Shown piece by piece: positions 1-8,156 of a DNA stretch of 64,000 nucleotides; position 1 is the stretch's first letter; each line of letters begins with the position of its first letter. Under the pieces are notes generated by a model. The model was not told where the DNA came from. It did no database searches and worked only from the letters and a program-made list of their open reading frames with translations. The position numbers were made by a program, and so were the translations under genes. The stretch comes from Hyphococcus sp. (GTDB taxonomy: Bacteria; Pseudomonadota; Alphaproteobacteria; Caulobacterales; Parvularculaceae): contig JAJFGE010000013.1 of assembly GCA_021776295.1 (NCBI GenBank), positions 32,247 to 96,246 on the forward strand, given 5' to 3'.

Positions 1-76
1 CTGCGGCTATTACGATTTCCTGATGTGGGAGCGCGAAGTGCAGGACGATCCGGACTGGATCGCGACAACGGATTAG
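1..76 (+). CDS. C-terminal fragment of an unknown protein
   Basis: Only the last 24 codons are in the window. The frame starting at base 2 reads through CGYYDFLMWEREVQDD and ends DWIATTD before TAG at 74-76. The tail is acidic and aromatic. I do not recognise the family. Its stop lies 7 bases before the next start, so it is probably the upstream partner of the FAD oxidoreductase in one transcript. Confidence 0.5.
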   Translation, partial: CGYYDFLMWEREVQDDPDWIATTD

Positions 77-83
77 GAATGAG

Positions 84-1187
84 ATGTCCGAGAGCGTCGA
101 TGTAATTGTTATTGGCGCGGGCGTGGTTGGGCTGGCGGTGGGCAGAGCGTTGGCGCGCGCCGGCCGCGAGGTGATTGTCATCGAGCGCCATGACGGTTTT
201 GGCGAAGAGACGTCTGCGCGCAATTCGGAAGTTATTCACGCCGGCATCTATTACCGCCCGGGCGGCATGCGCGCGCGGCTATGCGTTCCCGGCCGGGACA
301 TGCTTTACGCCTATTGCAAAGAGCATCACGTCAATCACCAACGCTGCGAAAAGCTGATTGTCGCCAATGGCGAGGACGAAGTCGCGCGGCTGTCTACGAT
401 CCGGGCGACGGCGCAGACCAATGGTGTTGATGATTTACGCCTGATAACCGGCGCGGAGGCGATAGTTCTGGAGCCGGCGCTGCGTTGCGATGGCGCGCTG
501 TTCTCGCCGTCAAGCGGCATTGTTGACAGTCATGGGTTGATGCTGGCGCTGCTGGGCGGGCTTGAAGACGCCGGCGGCGTGCTGGCGCTTGAGAGCCCGG
601 TCAGTGGCGGGCGCGTGGTTGATGGCGGAGTTGAGCTGGATATTGGCGGCGGCGAGCCGATAACATTGCGCGCTAATATGGTCGTCAATTGCGCCGGGCT
701 TGGCGCGGACAAAGTCGCCCATTTGATTGTTGGTATACCAACAAAGACAATCCCGAAACTCTATTACGGCAAGGGCCAATATTTCACCTATTCCGGCAAG
801 GCGCCGTTTTCACGACTGATTTACCCGATACCGACCGAAGATAGTCAGGGTACGCACTATAGCCGCGACCTTGGTGGACAGGCAAAACTCGGCCCGGACC
901 TCAAATTTGTTAGCACAAGCGACGATTATAATGTCGATGAGACCAAACGCGATGCGTTCGCCGCATCCGCAAGCCGCTTCTGGCCCGATCTTGAGGCCGC
1001 CAGGCTGGTCCCCGGCTATGCCGGCATAAGGCCGAAAATCGCCGGTCCGGGCGAGGAGGGCGACTTCCTGTTTTCTGACAAATCAGTCCACGGCATCGAC
1101 GGTTATCTCGGCCTTTACGGCATCGAATCGCCCGGCCTGACAAGCTGCCTTGCGATCGCCGAGCATGTGCGAGACCTGGTCTCCTGA
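84..1187 (+). CDS. FAD-dependent oxidoreductase, L-2-hydroxyglutarate oxidase-like
   Basis: A 367-residue protein of the DAO/GlpD flavoprotein superfamily. The N-terminal Rossmann motif GAGVVG is at residues 11-16 and the ribose-binding acid follows in VIVIERHD. The ARNSEVIHAGIYY stretch near residue 45 and the C-terminal YLGLYGIESPGLTSCL block are typical of the LhgO/L2HGDH branch, which oxidises L-2-hydroxyglutarate to 2-oxoglutarate, normally passing electrons to the membrane quinone pool. ATG 84 has AGGA six bases upstream. No membrane segment is visible. The family is clear; the exact 2-hydroxy-acid substrate is inferred from similarity. Confidence 0.8.
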   Translation: MSESVDVIVIGAGVVGLAVGRALARAGREVIVIERHDGFGEETSARNSEVIHAGIYYRPGGMRARLCVPGRDMLYAYCKEHHVNHQRCEKLIVANGEDEVARLSTIRATAQTNGVDDLRLITGAEAIVLEPALRCDGALFSPSSGIVDSHGLMLALLGGLEDAGGVLALESPVSGGRVVDGGVELDIGGGEPITLRANMVVNCAGLGADKVAHLIVGIPTKTIPKLYYGKGQYFTYSGKAPFSRLIYPIPTEDSQGTHYSRDLGGQAKLGPDLKFVSTSDDYNVDETKRDAFAASASRFWPDLEAARLVPGYAGIRPKIAGPGEEGDFLFSDKSVHGIDGYLGLYGIESPGLTSCLAIAEHVRDLVS

Positions 1188-1262
1188 ACCGGCTTGCAGG
1201 CGCCCGCGAGGCCCGCTATAGAGCAGCGCTTTCGGCGCTCCAAATCGCCGAACGGACCTCTT

Positions 1263-1339
1263 GGCGGGGTAGCTCAGTTGGTGAGAGCGCAGGATTCATA
1301 ACCCTGAGGTCGCTGGTTCAAGTCCAGCTCCCGCTACCA
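1263..1339 (+). tRNA. tRNA-Met (anticodon CAT)
   Basis: A full cloverleaf can be drawn. The acceptor stem GGCGGGG pairs with TCCCGCT (two G-U pairs), the D-arm is GCTC/GAGC, the anticodon loop is TTCATAA with CAT, and the T-arm is GCTGG-TTCAAGT-CCAGC. The discriminator is A1336 and CCA is encoded at 1337-1339. The bottom pair of the anticodon stem is an A-C mismatch. The sequence resembles elongator tRNA-Met; a lysidine-modified tRNA-Ile2 with the same CAT anticodon cannot be fully excluded. Confidence 0.93.
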
Positions 1340-1347
1340 TAAACCAC

Positions 1348-1839
1348 CTATTCCTTCTTGCGATGTTTGCGCTTCCTGTGGTGAGGGCGATTTTCCTCGG
1401 CGCGATGCAGCAACTGCGCGCGGGCTTGTCCGTCCAGGCTTTCTATCGCATCGAGGAACGCCTCATCGATTAGCGACCGCCCGCGATCGCGCGCATCCTG
1501 CAGCTCGCTGAGCGCCGCCTCGGCCGCCGCCCGATCCCATTCCTCCGCCCGCAAGGCGTTGTGATAGGCGCGCTGGAGAGTGTGTATTTCTTCTCGTTGC
1601 GCACGCAATTGCGGAATATTGGCGCGGATCGCATGACGAAAGGCGGTTCTGCTTTCCGGCGGCAGGTCTTTGGCGCGCCGCATGAAGCCCCTTGGGTTGT
1701 CCATGCGGTGAAGGGGCGCTTCAAGCGTCGGCGCCAGCGGCTGATGGCTTGGCGTGATGATCCGCCCCATGATGAAACCGACCGCAAACACGTTCAGTGC
1801 GAGTGATGCGATCAGCGCAATGGTTATTCCCTTGCCCAT
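1348..1839 (-). CDS. Periplasmic Metal_resist / CpxP-Spy-like protein
   Basis: A 163-residue protein with an N-terminal hydrophobic anchor or signal (residues 1-28). A long charged helical region follows, rich in R/E/A with repeated short heptads (PESRTAFRHAIRAN, LRAQREEIHTLQRAYHNAL), and the tail is very basic (HHRKRKHRKKE). This is the pattern of the Metal_resist (heavy-metal sensor) family, related in fold to CpxP/Spy. It overlaps the preceding membrane-protein gene by 16 bases and is the last gene of the EF-hand / ECF sigma / anti-sigma operon. It may be a periplasmic stress-sensing or chaperone partner of that sigma circuit; that role is inferred. Confidence 0.65.
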   Translation of the reverse strand: MGKGITIALIASLALNVFAVGFIMGRIITPSHQPLAPTLEAPLHRMDNPRGFMRRAKDLPPESRTAFRHAIRANIPQLRAQREEIHTLQRAYHNALRAEEWDRAAAEAALSELQDARDRGRSLIDEAFLDAIESLDGQARAQLLHRAEENRPHHRKRKHRKKE

Positions 1840-2192
1840 TGGTCAAGCTCCTCATCTTCCAAGAGCGCCAAATCGAACGCATCTTCTGCATAGATATAAA
1901 GTTCGTCTTCGGGCGATAGCGCGGCGCTGGAATTGGCCGTGAAGGCGCCGACCGCAAGACCAAGTACGCTGACGCCGGCGAGCGCGGCGGCGCTGGCCAG
2001 TTGAAGACGGCCAAACACGCCGTCAAGGCGGGCAAAGCCGCCGCGCCGGTGTCGTTGCACGTCGTCATAGGCGGCGAGAATGTCGCGCTTCAGGTTCGCG
2101 GACGGCTCGGGAAGGCGAGCCTCATCGAGCGTGGCGTTGAGGCTCGCCTCGTCTTCTAGGACTTTGTCAGTTGGTGTTGGTGATTGCGTCAT
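1824..2192 (-). CDS. Single-pass membrane protein, probable anti-sigma factor
   Basis: A 122-residue protein with a soluble N-terminal half (residues 1-62), one membrane segment (about 64-86, LASAAALAGVSVLGLAVGAF) and a short acidic C-terminus (EDAFDLALLEDEELDQ). It starts 26 bases inside the ECF sigma gene and itself overlaps the next gene. Translational overlap of an ECF sigma with a one-pass membrane protein is the usual layout for a sigma/anti-sigma pair. No ZAS zinc motif (HxxxCxxC) is present, so the assignment rests on position and topology. Confidence 0.55.
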   Translation of the reverse strand: MTQSPTPTDKVLEDEASLNATLDEARLPEPSANLKRDILAAYDDVQRHRRGGFARLDGVFGRLQLASAAALAGVSVLGLAVGAFTANSSAALSPEDELYIYAEDAFDLALLEDEELDQWARE

Positions 2193-2769
2193 CGCTCATC
2201 GTTCCCGTTAGAAATGGTTTCATTGGCGCCAATCTGTCGCGTAAAGCCCGGCGCGCCCGCGCCAACAGTGATTCAACCGCCTCGATGCTGATCTCCATGA
2301 TTGCCGCCGCTTCAATATTAGACAGCTCCTGAAAGTGGCATAACGTAATCGCAAGTCGTTGACGATCCGGCAATGTAGCAAGCGCGGCGGCAATCGCAAA
2401 ACTTTGCTCGTTTGCGAAACAGTCATCAGCCGGCCCGGGCGCCGGATCGGCAAGCTCCGGTGCTGCATCTTCGTTGATCTCGCGGCCCGACTTTCGTAGT
2501 TGGTCAAGGCAGGTGTTCATCGCCACCCGATAGAGCCAGGTTTCAAATTTGGCGCCTTGAGGTTTCCAGCGATGGGCGTTTTTCCAGAGCCGCAGGAAGG
2601 TTTCTTGCGCCGCGTCCTCGGCGCTTGCGCGCTCGCCAAGCATCCGGAAACACCCGGCATAGATTTTATTCGTATGGCGCTCAATCAAAATCGTCGCCGC
2701 CGCACGATCGCCGCGTCCCGCCAGGCGCACAAGCGCCTCGTCGCTATCGTCTGGTTGCGCCAATCGCAC
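2167..2769 (-). CDS. ECF-type RNA polymerase sigma factor
   Basis: A 200-residue protein starting at GTG 2769. Region 2 is seen as DAAQETFLRLWKNAHRW followed by ETWLYRVAMNTCLDQLRK (-10 binding). Region 4 is ALATLPDRQRLAITLCHF with the helix-turn-helix SNIEAAAIMEISIEAVES. It lacks regions 1.1 and 3, as ECF sigmas do. It lies 57 bases after the EF-hand gene and overlaps the putative anti-sigma gene. It probably transcribes its own operon under an envelope or metal signal; the regulon is not deducible from this window. Confidence 0.88.
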   Translation of the reverse strand: MRLAQPDDSDEALVRLAGRGDRAAATILIERHTNKIYAGCFRMLGERASAEDAAQETFLRLWKNAHRWKPQGAKFETWLYRVAMNTCLDQLRKSGREINEDAAPELADPAPGPADDCFANEQSFAIAAALATLPDRQRLAITLCHFQELSNIEAAAIMEISIEAVESLLARARRALRDRLAPMKPFLTGTMSDDAITNTN

Positions 2770-2826
2770 CTTCGCACTGTTGCGGCGCCGCTGCTGGTCT
2801 TTAGCTTGCGACGCCGGGTTGATGTT

Positions 2827-3243
2827 TTAGTGTCGGCCGCGTCGGCGGTGATGTTTTCGCTCATCGTCAGTCAATACGCCGTCGCCGTTCTTGTCCAGCT
2901 TTTCAAAGCGCTCTTCGGCCTTGGCGAGAAATTCGTCGTGATCGACAACGCCGTCGCCATTTTTATCCGGATTACGCGCGGCTTTTTTTGCTTTATGGTA
3001 GGCCTTGACCTCCTCGCGCGATAGCGAGCCGTTGCCGTCGGTATCGGCTTCGGTCATCATGGTTTCGCGGTGCTCGTGGCGGGCCTGGCCAGGCGCATTC
3101 ATCTCCTCGGCGCTGATCTCGCCATCGCCATTGGTGTCCAGGCGGTCAAAATGTTTGCCACCCTTGCCTTCGCCCGCAATGGCGCTTGCCGCAACCAGGC
3201 TGAGCCCGGCGCCGGCGATCAACCCAACAATAATCTTGTTCAT
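2827..3243 (-). CDS. Secreted EF-hand calcium-binding protein
   Basis: A 138-residue protein with a signal peptide (residues 1-23, IIVGLIAGAGLSLVAASAIA). Four canonical 12-residue EF-hand loops are at about 36-47 (DTNGDGEISAEE), 67-78 (DTDGNGSLSREE), 93-104 (DKNGDGVVDHDE) and 117-128 (DKNGDGVLTDDE). All keep the D-x-D/N-x-D/N-G pattern and the last acidic ligand, so all should bind calcium. The start at ATG 3243 is fixed by GAGGAG seven bases upstream; longer in-frame starts lack a signal peptide. It is the first gene of the ECF sigma operon, suggesting a calcium- or metal-responsive envelope role. Confidence 0.85.
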   Translation of the reverse strand: MNKIIVGLIAGAGLSLVAASAIAGEGKGGKHFDRLDTNGDGEISAEEMNAPGQARHEHRETMMTEADTDGNGSLSREEVKAYHKAKKAARNPDKNGDGVVDHDEFLAKAEERFEKLDKNGDGVLTDDERKHHRRRGRH

Positions 3244-3410
3244 CTGTAGCTCCTCATAAAAGCTGGGGTTCATTGGCCCAGCACTCCTTAAACGGCGGCG
3301 GCGGCAAATTCCGTCGGTTTTTGTGAGGTTTGCCTTCCAGCCCCGCGCGAAGTGCCGCGGAGGCCCTGAAATCACTTGACCCAGCGGCGCAAAGGCCCAG
3401 ATATCATCCT

Positions 3411-4412
3411 ATGTCTAAGCAATTTCTGACTGATAGCTTTGACCGCGCAATTACTTATCTTCGCCTGTCGGTGACGGATCGCTGCGACTTGCGCTGCACC
3501 TATTGCATGAGCGAGGCGATGGCGTTCCTGCCCAAGCGCGATGTGCTGAGCCTGGAGGAGCTGGAACGCCTTGCCGTCGCCTTCATCAACCGCGGGGTTC
3601 GGAAAATTCGCCTGACCGGAGGAGAGCCGCTGGTGCGCCGTGATATTATGACCTTGCTGAGACGGTTGTCCCGCCGGCTTGGCGACGGGTTGGATGAGAT
3701 CACGTTGACCACCAACGCAACCCAGCTTGCACGGCATGCCGATGAACTCGCTGACATTGGCGTGAAACGCATCAATGTTTCCCTCGACACGCTTGATGAT
3801 GCGAAATTTGCACGGCTGACACGCCGCCGGATGCTTGGCAAAGTGCTGAGCGGTATCGAGGCGGCGCAAGCGGCGGGTTTAAAAATAAAGCTCAACACGG
3901 TGGCGCTGAAGGGCGTTAATGAAGATGAAATTCCTTCGCTCATCGCCTGGGCGCATCAACGCGATGCTGACGTGACGTTGATCGAGGTGATGCCGCTCGG
4001 CGAAGTGGATGAGGACCGCGTCGATCAGTATTTGCCGTTAACGGCAGTGCGCGACACGCTGGAGGCGCGCTGGACGCTTGACCCGATAGCGTTGAAAACC
4101 GGTGGTCCGGCGCGTTATGTCCGGGTGGCCGAGACCGGCGGCGTTGTCGGCTTTATCTCGCCGCTGACCAATAATTTTTGCGCCGATTGCAATCGTGTGC
4201 GCGTCACCTGCACCGGACAAATATATATGTGCCTCGGCCATGACGATCATATTGATCTGCGCGCGGCGCTGCGCGGGCCACACCCGACCGAGGCGCTGAA
4301 CGCGGCGCTTGATACGGCGATGTTGCGCAAACCCGAGCGCCATGATTTTGACATTTCGTCGCGCGGTGCGGCGCCGGCGGTGGCGCGGCATATGTCGATG
4401 ACGGGCGGGTAG
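3411..4412 (+). CDS. moaA: GTP 3',8-cyclase MoaA
   Basis: A radical-SAM enzyme that with MoaC turns GTP into cyclic pyranopterin monophosphate, the first step of molybdenum cofactor synthesis. It is 333 residues from ATG 3411. The SAM-cluster cysteines C25-x3-C29-x2-C32 (CDLRCTYC) and the substrate-cluster cysteines C257, C260 and C274 are all present. The [11 protein letters not shown] loop is conserved and the protein ends in Gly-Gly, as MoaA requires. A 27-codon upstream extension is in frame but lacks family similarity. It leads the moaA-D-E-B-C-moeA-mobA operon. A TTGACC at 3375 lies close upstream, so the 5' leader must be short. Confidence 0.96.
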   Translation: MSKQFLTDSFDRAITYLRLSVTDRCDLRCTYCMSEAMAFLPKRDVLSLEELERLAVAFINRGVRKIRLTGGEPLVRRDIMTLLRRLSRRLGDGLDEITLTTNATQLARHADELADIGVKRINVSLDTLDDAKFARLTRRRMLGKVLSGIEAAQAAGLKIKLNTVALKGVNEDEIPSLIAWAHQRDADVTLIEVMPLGEVDEDRVDQYLPLTAVRDTLEARWTLDPIALKTGGPARYVRVAETGGVVGFISPLTNNFCADCNRVRVTCTGQIYMCLGHDDHIDLRAALRGPHPTEALNAALDTAMLRKPERHDFDISSRGAAPAVARHMSMTGG

Positions 4413-4415
4413 CTT

Positions 4416-4664
4416 ATGGCGCGGATATTGTTTTTTGGCAGGCTGGCCGATCTCGCCGGTGGGCGGATGCGCGAGCTGCACATTGGCGACAGCGTGCGCA
4501 ATCTGCGCGAGCTGGTTGATCTGATCGCCAAAGGCGATGACCGTCTTGGTGCGGCGCTCAGGGAAAAATCGGTTCAGACCATCATCAATGAGCGCGTCAG
4601 CACCGGCGAGGCGATTTCCGATAGCGATGAGATCGCGTTTTTACCGCCTGTCAGCGGCGGGTAG
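4416..4664 (+). CDS. moaD: Molybdopterin synthase sulfur-carrier subunit MoaD
   Basis: An 82-residue beta-grasp (ubiquitin-like) protein. It ends PPVSGG; the terminal Gly-Gly is adenylated and thiocarboxylated so that it can donate sulfur to precursor Z in the MoaD-MoaE complex. It starts 3 bases after moaA and ends 9 bases before moaE. The MoeB-type adenylyltransferase that would activate it is not in this window. Confidence 0.93.
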   Translation: MARILFFGRLADLAGGRMRELHIGDSVRNLRELVDLIAKGDDRLGAALREKSVQTIINERVSTGEAISDSDEIAFLPPVSGG

Positions 4665-4673
4665 GCGAGCCTC

Positions 4674-5138
4674 GTGATCCGCATCAGCCCATCACCATTC
4701 GATCCCGGCAGAGAGCTTTCTGCGTTTGAGAAAACCGCCGGAGACGCGGGCGCTGTCGTGAGTTTCCTGGGCAGGGTGCGCGCAGAGGAAACACAAGCGG
4801 CGGTGACGGCGCTATATCTCGAACACTATCCTGGCGTTACTGAGCGCATGCTGGGCGAGTTGGAAACCGAAGCGCGCCGCCGCTGGGCGATTGACGAGCC
4901 GCTGATCATCCACCGGGTCGGCGACTTAAAACCGGGCGAGCCCATCGTTTTTGTTTGCGTCAGCGCGCGTCATCGCCGCGATGCATTTGAGGCGGCGGAT
5001 TTTTTGATGGACACTCTGAAGACCAAGGCGCTGTTCTGGAAAAAAGAAATCACATCTGACGGCGAGCGATGGATTGACCCGCGCGCGCAGGACTATAGCG
5101 ATGCGACGCGATGGGATGAGCGAGAAAAGGACAACTGA
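4674..5138 (+). CDS. moaE: Molybdopterin synthase catalytic subunit MoaE
   Basis: A 154-residue protein from a GTG start. The MoaE signature VSFLGRVRAEE is at residues 29-39. The conserved YLEHYPGVTE segment and the catalytic lysine region TKALFWKKE near residue 120 are present. It forms the heterotetramer with MoaD that converts cyclic pyranopterin monophosphate to molybdopterin. It sits directly between moaD and moaB, with only 2 bases before moaB. Confidence 0.95.
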   Translation: MIRISPSPFDPGRELSAFEKTAGDAGAVVSFLGRVRAEETQAAVTALYLEHYPGVTERMLGELETEARRRWAIDEPLIIHRVGDLKPGEPIVFVCVSARHRRDAFEAADFLMDTLKTKALFWKKEITSDGERWIDPRAQDYSDATRWDEREKDN

Positions 5139-5140
5139 AG

Positions 5141-5671
5141 ATGCATGGAATTGATGAAACCCGTGAATTTAAGCCGGTGCGGATTGCGGTGCTGACCGTC
5201 ACCGACAGCCGCACCCGCGCGACCGACACGTCGGGTGATGTACTCGCCCAGCGGATCGAGGCGGCGGGGCATGTGCTGGCGGCGCGCGACCTCGTTCCCG
5301 ATGAGACGGACATCATTGCCGCAACTGTTGCGAAGTGGATTGAGGACCCGGCGGTGGAAGTGGTTATCTCCACCGGCGGCACCGGTTTGACCGGCCGCGA
5401 CATCACGCCGGAGGCGATCAGGCCGTTGTTTGATAAAGAGATCGAAGGCTTTTCGGTGATTTTCCATAAGGTGAGTTTTGAAAGCGTCGGTCTGTCGACG
5501 CTGCAATCGCGGGCGACAGCGGGCGTGGCGCAGGGCACGTTTATATTTGCGCTGCCAGGCTCCAACGGCGCCGTTAAAGATGGCTGGGACAAGATCATTT
5601 CCTACCAGCTCGATTCGCGCCATGGCCCGTGCAATCTGGTAGAGCTGATGCCGCGACTGATGGAAAAATAA
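5141..5671 (+). CDS. moaB: Molybdopterin adenylyltransferase-type protein MoaB
   Basis: A 176-residue member of the MoaB/MogA fold. The conserved TVTDSRTRATDTSG near the N-terminus, the VVISTGGTGLTGRDITPEA molybdopterin-binding loop and FALPGSNGAVKDGWD near the C-terminus are all visible. It probably adenylates molybdopterin before metal insertion by MoeA; no separate mogA is present here. It is in the middle of the Moco operon, 4 bases from moaC. Confidence 0.93.
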   Translation: MHGIDETREFKPVRIAVLTVTDSRTRATDTSGDVLAQRIEAAGHVLAARDLVPDETDIIAATVAKWIEDPAVEVVISTGGTGLTGRDITPEAIRPLFDKEIEGFSVIFHKVSFESVGLSTLQSRATAGVAQGTFIFALPGSNGAVKDGWDKIISYQLDSRHGPCNLVELMPRLMEK

Positions 5672-5675
5672 GCCA

Positions 5676-6161
5676 ATGGCGAAGAGCGATCTCACCCATT
5701 TCGACGATAAGGGCCGTGCGCGCATGGTCGATGTCTCCGATAAGGCCGATACGCTGCGCCGCGCCGTGGCTCGTGGGCGGGTGGTGTTCTCAGCCAAAGC
5801 CTATGAGATCGCCCGAAGCGGCGGCGTCAAGAAGGGCGACATGCGGAGCATTGCCGAGATCGCCGGAGTGATGGGCGCCAAGCGCACAAGCGATCTTATT
5901 CCGCTGTGTCACCCGCTGCCGATCACCGGCCTGTCGATGAGCGTTGAACCTGACGACGATGCCTGCACGTTTATCGTTACCGCAGAGGTTAAAACCACCG
6001 GCAAAACCGGGGTTGAAATGGAGGCGCTGACGGCAGTCGCGACCGCCTGCCTGACGATTTACGACATGGCCAAGGCGATCGATAAATCGATGACCATCGG
6101 TGACATCAAGCTGATTGAAAAATCAGGCGGCCAGTCGGGAGATTTCTCGCGCGATGATTAG
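5676..6161 (+). CDS. moaC: Cyclic pyranopterin monophosphate synthase MoaC
   Basis: A 161-residue protein that works after MoaA to rearrange the 3',8-cyclo-GTP intermediate into cyclic pyranopterin monophosphate. Visible motifs are VKKGDMRSIAEIAG (KKGD at 52-55), the active-site block LIPLCHPLPIT (about 75-84) and TGVEMEALTAVATA. Its stop overlaps the moeA start by 8 bases (ATGATTAG), indicating coupled translation. Confidence 0.95.
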   Translation: MAKSDLTHFDDKGRARMVDVSDKADTLRRAVARGRVVFSAKAYEIARSGGVKKGDMRSIAEIAGVMGAKRTSDLIPLCHPLPITGLSMSVEPDDDACTFIVTAEVKTTGKTGVEMEALTAVATACLTIYDMAKAIDKSMTIGDIKLIEKSGGQSGDFSRDD

Positions 6162-7347
6162 CGTAGACGAGGCCATCGCCATCATCCTCGATGGCGCCCA
6201 AATGCTCGACGTCGAGACGGTCTCGCTGGGCGACGTCTCCGGGCGGGTTCTTGCAGAAGATATCGCTGCGCGGATTTCCCAGCCGCCTTTTGCAGCCTCC
6301 GCGATGGACGGTTATGCGGTCCGCTTTAGTGATATGGCGCCAGGCGCCGAGCTGTCGGTTGTCGGCGAGGCGCCAGCGGGCGCGCCGTTTGACGGGACTA
6401 TCGCCGAAGGCGAGGCGGTGCGGATTTTAACCGGCGGCGCGGTTCCCTCCGGCGCTGACCACGTCATCATGCAAGAAGACGTGACGCGCCAAGGCGAACG
6501 CATCACCATCAATATGCCGCAGGAAAAGCCGCGCCATATTCGTCAGGCCGGGATTGATTTTCAGGAAGGAGAGGTTCTCGCAAATAAAACAACGCGACTT
6601 CACAATTTTCACGGCTCGATTTTCGCGGCGGCAAATGTCCCGAGCGTTTCCGTAACCCGCCGTCCCCGCGTTGCGATATTTTCAAATGGTGATGAACTGG
6701 TCGAGCCGGGGGCGACATTGGGGCCGGGCGAAATTGTCAACTCCAACCACTTTGCGCTGTCGGCCATGGTCATAAGCTGGGGCGGCGCGCCGGACTATCT
6801 GGGATGTGCCGCCGACAGCGAAGAGGCGATTGCGGACTTCTTCACGCGCGCACGCGATGCGGATATTATCATCCCGATTGGCGGCGCTTCTGTGGGTGAT
6901 TATGATTTTGTGAAATCCGCATTTCACCGCGCCGGCGGCGAAACCTTATTTGAAAAAATTGCCGTGCGCCCCGGAAAACCCACCTGGTTTGGCAAGCTTG
7001 GATATGCGCGCATCGTTGGCTTGCCGGGAAACCCTGCATCGGCGCTGGTGACGGCGGCGCTGTTTGTCCAGCCGTTGGTGCGGCGTCTGGCTGCAACGCA
7101 AAGCGATGCACGGCATTTTTCAAAAGCGATTTTGGCGCAAGCTATAGCCGCTAATGGCGGTCGCGAGACTTATTTGCGGGCGAGCGCAGAGCAAGGCGCT
7201 GACGGCGCCATACATGTAACGCCGGCGCCCAATCAGGACAGCTCGCTGCTGACGCCCTTTGCCAGCGCCAATGTTTTAATCCGCCGGACGGCCAACACCC
7301 CGGCGGTAGCTATTGGCGGCGACGTCGAGATTGTGCGGCTGCGATAA
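6154..7347 (+). CDS. moeA: Molybdopterin molybdenumtransferase MoeA
   Basis: A 397-residue enzyme that inserts molybdate into adenylated molybdopterin. The conserved SAMDGYAV near residue 46, the LTGGAVPSGAD loop, FSNGDELVEPG and the molybdopterin-binding loop GGASVGDYDFV are all present, as is the PGKPTWFG segment and the VGLPGNPAS motif. ATG 6154 was chosen over the in-frame TTG at 6115 because it gives the usual length and the ATGATTAG overlap with moaC. Confidence 0.95.
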   Translation: MISVDEAIAIILDGAQMLDVETVSLGDVSGRVLAEDIAARISQPPFAASAMDGYAVRFSDMAPGAELSVVGEAPAGAPFDGTIAEGEAVRILTGGAVPSGADHVIMQEDVTRQGERITINMPQEKPRHIRQAGIDFQEGEVLANKTTRLHNFHGSIFAAANVPSVSVTRRPRVAIFSNGDELVEPGATLGPGEIVNSNHFALSAMVISWGGAPDYLGCAADSEEAIADFFTRARDADIIIPIGGASVGDYDFVKSAFHRAGGETLFEKIAVRPGKPTWFGKLGYARIVGLPGNPASALVTAALFVQPLVRRLAATQSDARHFSKAILAQAIAANGGRETYLRASAEQGADGAIHVTPAPNQDSSLLTPFASANVLIRRTANTPAVAIGGDVEIVRLR

Positions 7348-7947
7348 ATGGCGGCCAGCAAAACCCATACGCCGCCGCGCATCGGGGTTATTTTAGCTGG
7401 CGGTTATGCGCGGCGGATGGGCGCGGACAAGCCCGCCGTCCTGTTGGCGGGGCGGCGGCTGATCGATCATGTGATGGACCGTCTTGCACCTCAGGTAGAC
7501 CGTGTGCTGATTGCCGGGCCGCATGCTTATGACACGGAGCTTGAATTAGCGCCCGACCGCGGGACCGGACCGCGCGGTCCGGCTGCCGGTCTGTGGGCGG
7601 CAGGCCATTGGCTGTTGCAGCAGGCGCCGGAAGCGACCGGTTTCGTAACAGCGCCGGTTGACGCTCCGTTTTTGCCGTCTGACCTTTATGAGAAATTGGC
7701 GGCAGGAGGGGGGTGCGCCATCGCCAGTAGTAAAGACGGTGCGCATCCGACATTCGCCTTCTGGCGGGCGCCGGTTCTATTGGAACAACTCCGCGCGGCG
7801 CCATCCGATAAAGGGCTCGCCCTCCATGCGCTGGCGGAACAATGCGCCGCGCGCCGTGTGGCGTTTAGCCAGCGACATTGTTTGCTGAACATCAACACGC
7901 CGGAGGAGCTGGCGAGCGCTGAAGCATTCATATCAGAAAATAACTGA
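7348..7947 (+). CDS. mobA: Molybdenum cofactor guanylyltransferase MobA
   Basis: A 199-residue nucleotidyltransferase that attaches GMP to Mo-molybdopterin, giving the guanine-dinucleotide cofactor used by DMSO-reductase-family enzymes. The GTP-binding signature LAGGYARRMGADKP is at residues 16-29, and the VTAPVDAPFLP segment supplies the metal-binding aspartate region. The ATG follows the moeA TAA with no gap, and this is the last gene of the operon. Its presence suggests that the cell has at least one bis-MGD enzyme. Confidence 0.94.
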   Translation: MAASKTHTPPRIGVILAGGYARRMGADKPAVLLAGRRLIDHVMDRLAPQVDRVLIAGPHAYDTELELAPDRGTGPRGPAAGLWAAGHWLLQQAPEATGFVTAPVDAPFLPSDLYEKLAAGGGCAIASSKDGAHPTFAFWRAPVLLEQLRAAPSDKGLALHALAEQCAARRVAFSQRHCLLNINTPEELASAEAFISENN

Positions 7948-7995
7948 GCCTATCGCTATGTGACTGCTTCAAAAAGCAGTACTCAATATCAGTGT

Positions 7996-8097
7996 TGTCA
8001 TCACCGGGCCTGAATTGCTTGCTCAATCCAGCCCGGTGATCCAGAAATTTTCCGCAAGTTGCAGCCCTGGATTGCCGGAACAAGTCCGGCAATGACA
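7996..8097. repeat. Nested palindromic intergenic repeat
   Basis: A 102-base element with four nested inverted pairs: TGTCAT (7996) with ATGACA (8092), ATCACCGGGC (8000) with GCCCGGTGAT (8031), CAATCCAG (8024) with CTGGATTG (8067), and ATTGCCGGA (8071) with TCCGGCAAT (8085). It lies between the convergent mobA and phosphate-transporter genes and resembles REP/BIME-type elements. No coding function is seen. Confidence 0.75.
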
Positions 8098-8103
8098 TGA
8101 GGG

Positions 8104-8126
8104 ATCGGTTACCGACGCTAACCGAT
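8104..8126. other. Inverted repeat between convergent genes
   Basis: ATCGGTTA (8104-8111) and TAACCGAT (8119-8126) form a perfect 8-bp stem with a 7-base loop. It lies just before the end of the minus-strand transporter gene and after mobA, so it could stop transcription from either side, but no T tract follows. Confidence 0.4.
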
Positions 8127-8156
8127 TGAAATGACTCAGTTGTTCAGGAACAGGCT

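Noticed and set aside
2500..3024. Plus-strand 174-codon frame opposite the ECF sigma and EF-hand genes
   Set aside because: It is the reverse-frame shadow of two well-supported genes.
3375..3410. A full sigma-70 promoter giving a leaderless moaA message
   Set aside because: TTGACC is clear but no -10 lies at good spacing; TATCAT is 20 bases away, so I did not list it as a feature.
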